The translations under genes and the position numbers were made by a program. This document shows, one piece after another, positions 63,266 to 64,000 of a stretch of 64,000 nt of DNA. This DNA comes from Mycobacterium angelicum (GTDB lineage: Bacteria > Actinomycetota > Actinomycetes > Mycobacteriales > Mycobacteriaceae), in contig NZ_MVHE01000016.1 of the NCBI RefSeq assembly GCF_002086155.1, positions 1 through 64,000 on the forward strand, written 5' to 3'. How positions within the stretch are numbered: the stretch's first letter is position 1; every line of letters starts with the position of its first letter. The notes beneath the pieces were generated by a model. The model was not told the DNA's origin, searched no databases, and saw only the letters and a program-made list of their open reading frames with translations.

Positions 63266-64000
63266 TTGACCACCGAGTTCGCACGGCAAGATCTGGCCAA
63301 AACCTCAAGCAACGCAAGCGAACCCGACCGTGTCCGGGTGATCCGCGAGGGTGTGGCCTCCTATCTGCCCGACATCGATCCCGAGGAGACGTCGGAGTGG
63401 CTGGAGTCGTTCGACGAGCTGCTGGAACGTTCGGGGCCCTCGCGGGCGCGCTACCTGATGTTGCGCTTGCTGGAACGCGCCGGCGAGCAGCGGGTCGCCA
63501 TCCCCGCGCTGACGTCGACCGACTACGTCAACACCATCCCGACCGAGCTTGAGCCCTGGTTTCCCGGCGACGAGGACGTCGAACGCCGCTACCGCACCTG
63601 GATCCGCTGGAATGCGGCCATCATGGTGCACCGCGCACAACGGCCGGGCGTGGGCGTCGGTGGTCATATTTCGACGTATGCGTCCTCGGCGGCGCTCTAC
63701 GAGGTCGGTTTCAACCACTTCTTCCGCGGTAAGGCGCACCCCGGCGGCGGCGACCAGGTGTTCATCCAGGGCCACGCTTCCCCGGGCATCTACGCGCGCG
63801 CCTATCTGGAGGGCCGGTTGACCGCCGACCGGCTGGACGGCTTCCGCCAGGAGCACAGTCACCCGGGCGGCGGGTTGCCGTCCTATCCGCACCCGCGGCT
63901 GATGAAGGACTTCTGGGAGTTCCCGACGGTGTCGATGGGCCTGGGCCCGATGAACGCCATCTACCAGGCACGGTTCAACCACTACCTGCACGATCGCGGC
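63266..64000 (+). CDS. aceE: Pyruvate dehydrogenase E1 component AceE, 5' part cut by window edge
   Basis: The first 245 codons are open from a TTG at 63266 to the right edge; GAGGAG lies seven bases upstream. GTG 63261 is excluded by an immediate stop (GTG CGT TGA). The sequence [40 protein letters not shown] and [20 protein letters not shown] is that of the homodimeric E1 (AceE) that decarboxylates pyruvate and acetylates the lipoyl groups of DlaT, encoded 41 kb upstream in this window. About a quarter of the ~900-residue protein is visible; the ThDP-binding motif lies beyond. Confidence 0.96.
   Translation, partial: MTTEFARQDLAKTSSNASEPDRVRVIREGVASYLPDIDPEETSEWLESFDELLERSGPSRARYLMLRLLERAGEQRVAIPALTSTDYVNTIPTELEPWFPGDEDVERRYRTWIRWNAAIMVHRAQRPGVGVGGHISTYASSAALYEVGFNHFFRGKAHPGGGDQVFIQGHASPGIYARAYLEGRLTADRLDGFRQEHSHPGGGLPSYPHPRLMKDFWEFPTVSMGLGPMNAIYQARFNHYLHDRG

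Overview
The window is a GC-rich (roughly 65 %), densely packed actinobacterial chromosome segment that I read as a non-tuberculosis-complex Mycobacterium. The evidence is protein-level recognition (mmpS3, ctaC, EphD, DlaT with two lipoyl domains, PtkA/PtpA, CaeA/Hip1, AhpE, GlnE/GlnA1/GlnA2, AceE) together with a gene order that follows, as I remember it, the M. tuberculosis stretch Rv2198c to Rv2241 from end to end. I compared with that genome from memory only; I cannot assign a species.

Layout. 1-2.2 kb: mmpS3 (cut by the left edge), ctaF and ctaC on the minus strand (cytochrome aa3 oxidase). 2.4-8.6 kb: asnB, adenosine kinase, a membrane protein, an A-type Fe-S protein, glycerate kinase and a DUF3043 protein. 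8.6-10.9 kb: a tightly coupled cobU-cobT-cobS set that closes the nucleotide loop of cobalamin. 11-17.6 kb: MFS-like transporter, ilvE, gcvT, a class III adenylyl cyclase carrying a three-copy 54-bp in-frame tandem repeat, and pepB. 17.6-20.2 kb: accessory block (FAD amine-oxidase/phytoene-dehydrogenase-like enzyme, SRPBCC protein, small membrane protein). 20.2-28.5 kb: ephD, dlaT, Rv2216-like epimerase, an accessory flavodoxin-fold reductase and DUF1622 protein, then lipB-lipA and a DUF4191 protein. DlaT, LipB and LipA form a lipoyl module, and the E1 partner aceE starts at the right edge.

28.6-36.8 kb: RDD protein and the nitrogen-assimilation set glnA1, glnE, glnA2, interrupted by an LLM oxidoreductase/thioesterase pair; a 58-bp direct repeat lies between glnE and glnA2. 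36.9-44.5 kb: two paralogous exported alpha/beta-hydrolases (Rv2223c-like, caeA), an accessory wax-ester synthase, panB, a hemophore-related protein and a CYTH-CHAD protein. 44.6-49 kb: a strong bidirectional palindrome, the RNase P RNA gene (minus strand), a P450-ferredoxin-2OG-oxygenase run and a Tat-exported phospholipase C.

49-56.5 kb: a four-gene minus-strand chain joined by 4-nt overlaps (cobC, Nif3-like, zinc-ribbon coiled coil, RNase HI/phosphatase), then ptkA-ptpA-SURF1, cobD and two tiny paralogous membrane proteins. 56.5-61.3 kb: MpaB-family protein, then an accessory block (cation diffusion facilitator, epoxide hydrolase, GMC oxidoreductase with a small coupled gene). 61.4-64 kb: tRNA-Val(TAC), ahpE, DUF3052 protein, a lipoprotein, and aceE running off the right edge. 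No intergenic gap exceeds about 250 bases without a named feature. No CRISPR, prophage, transposase or rRNA was seen.
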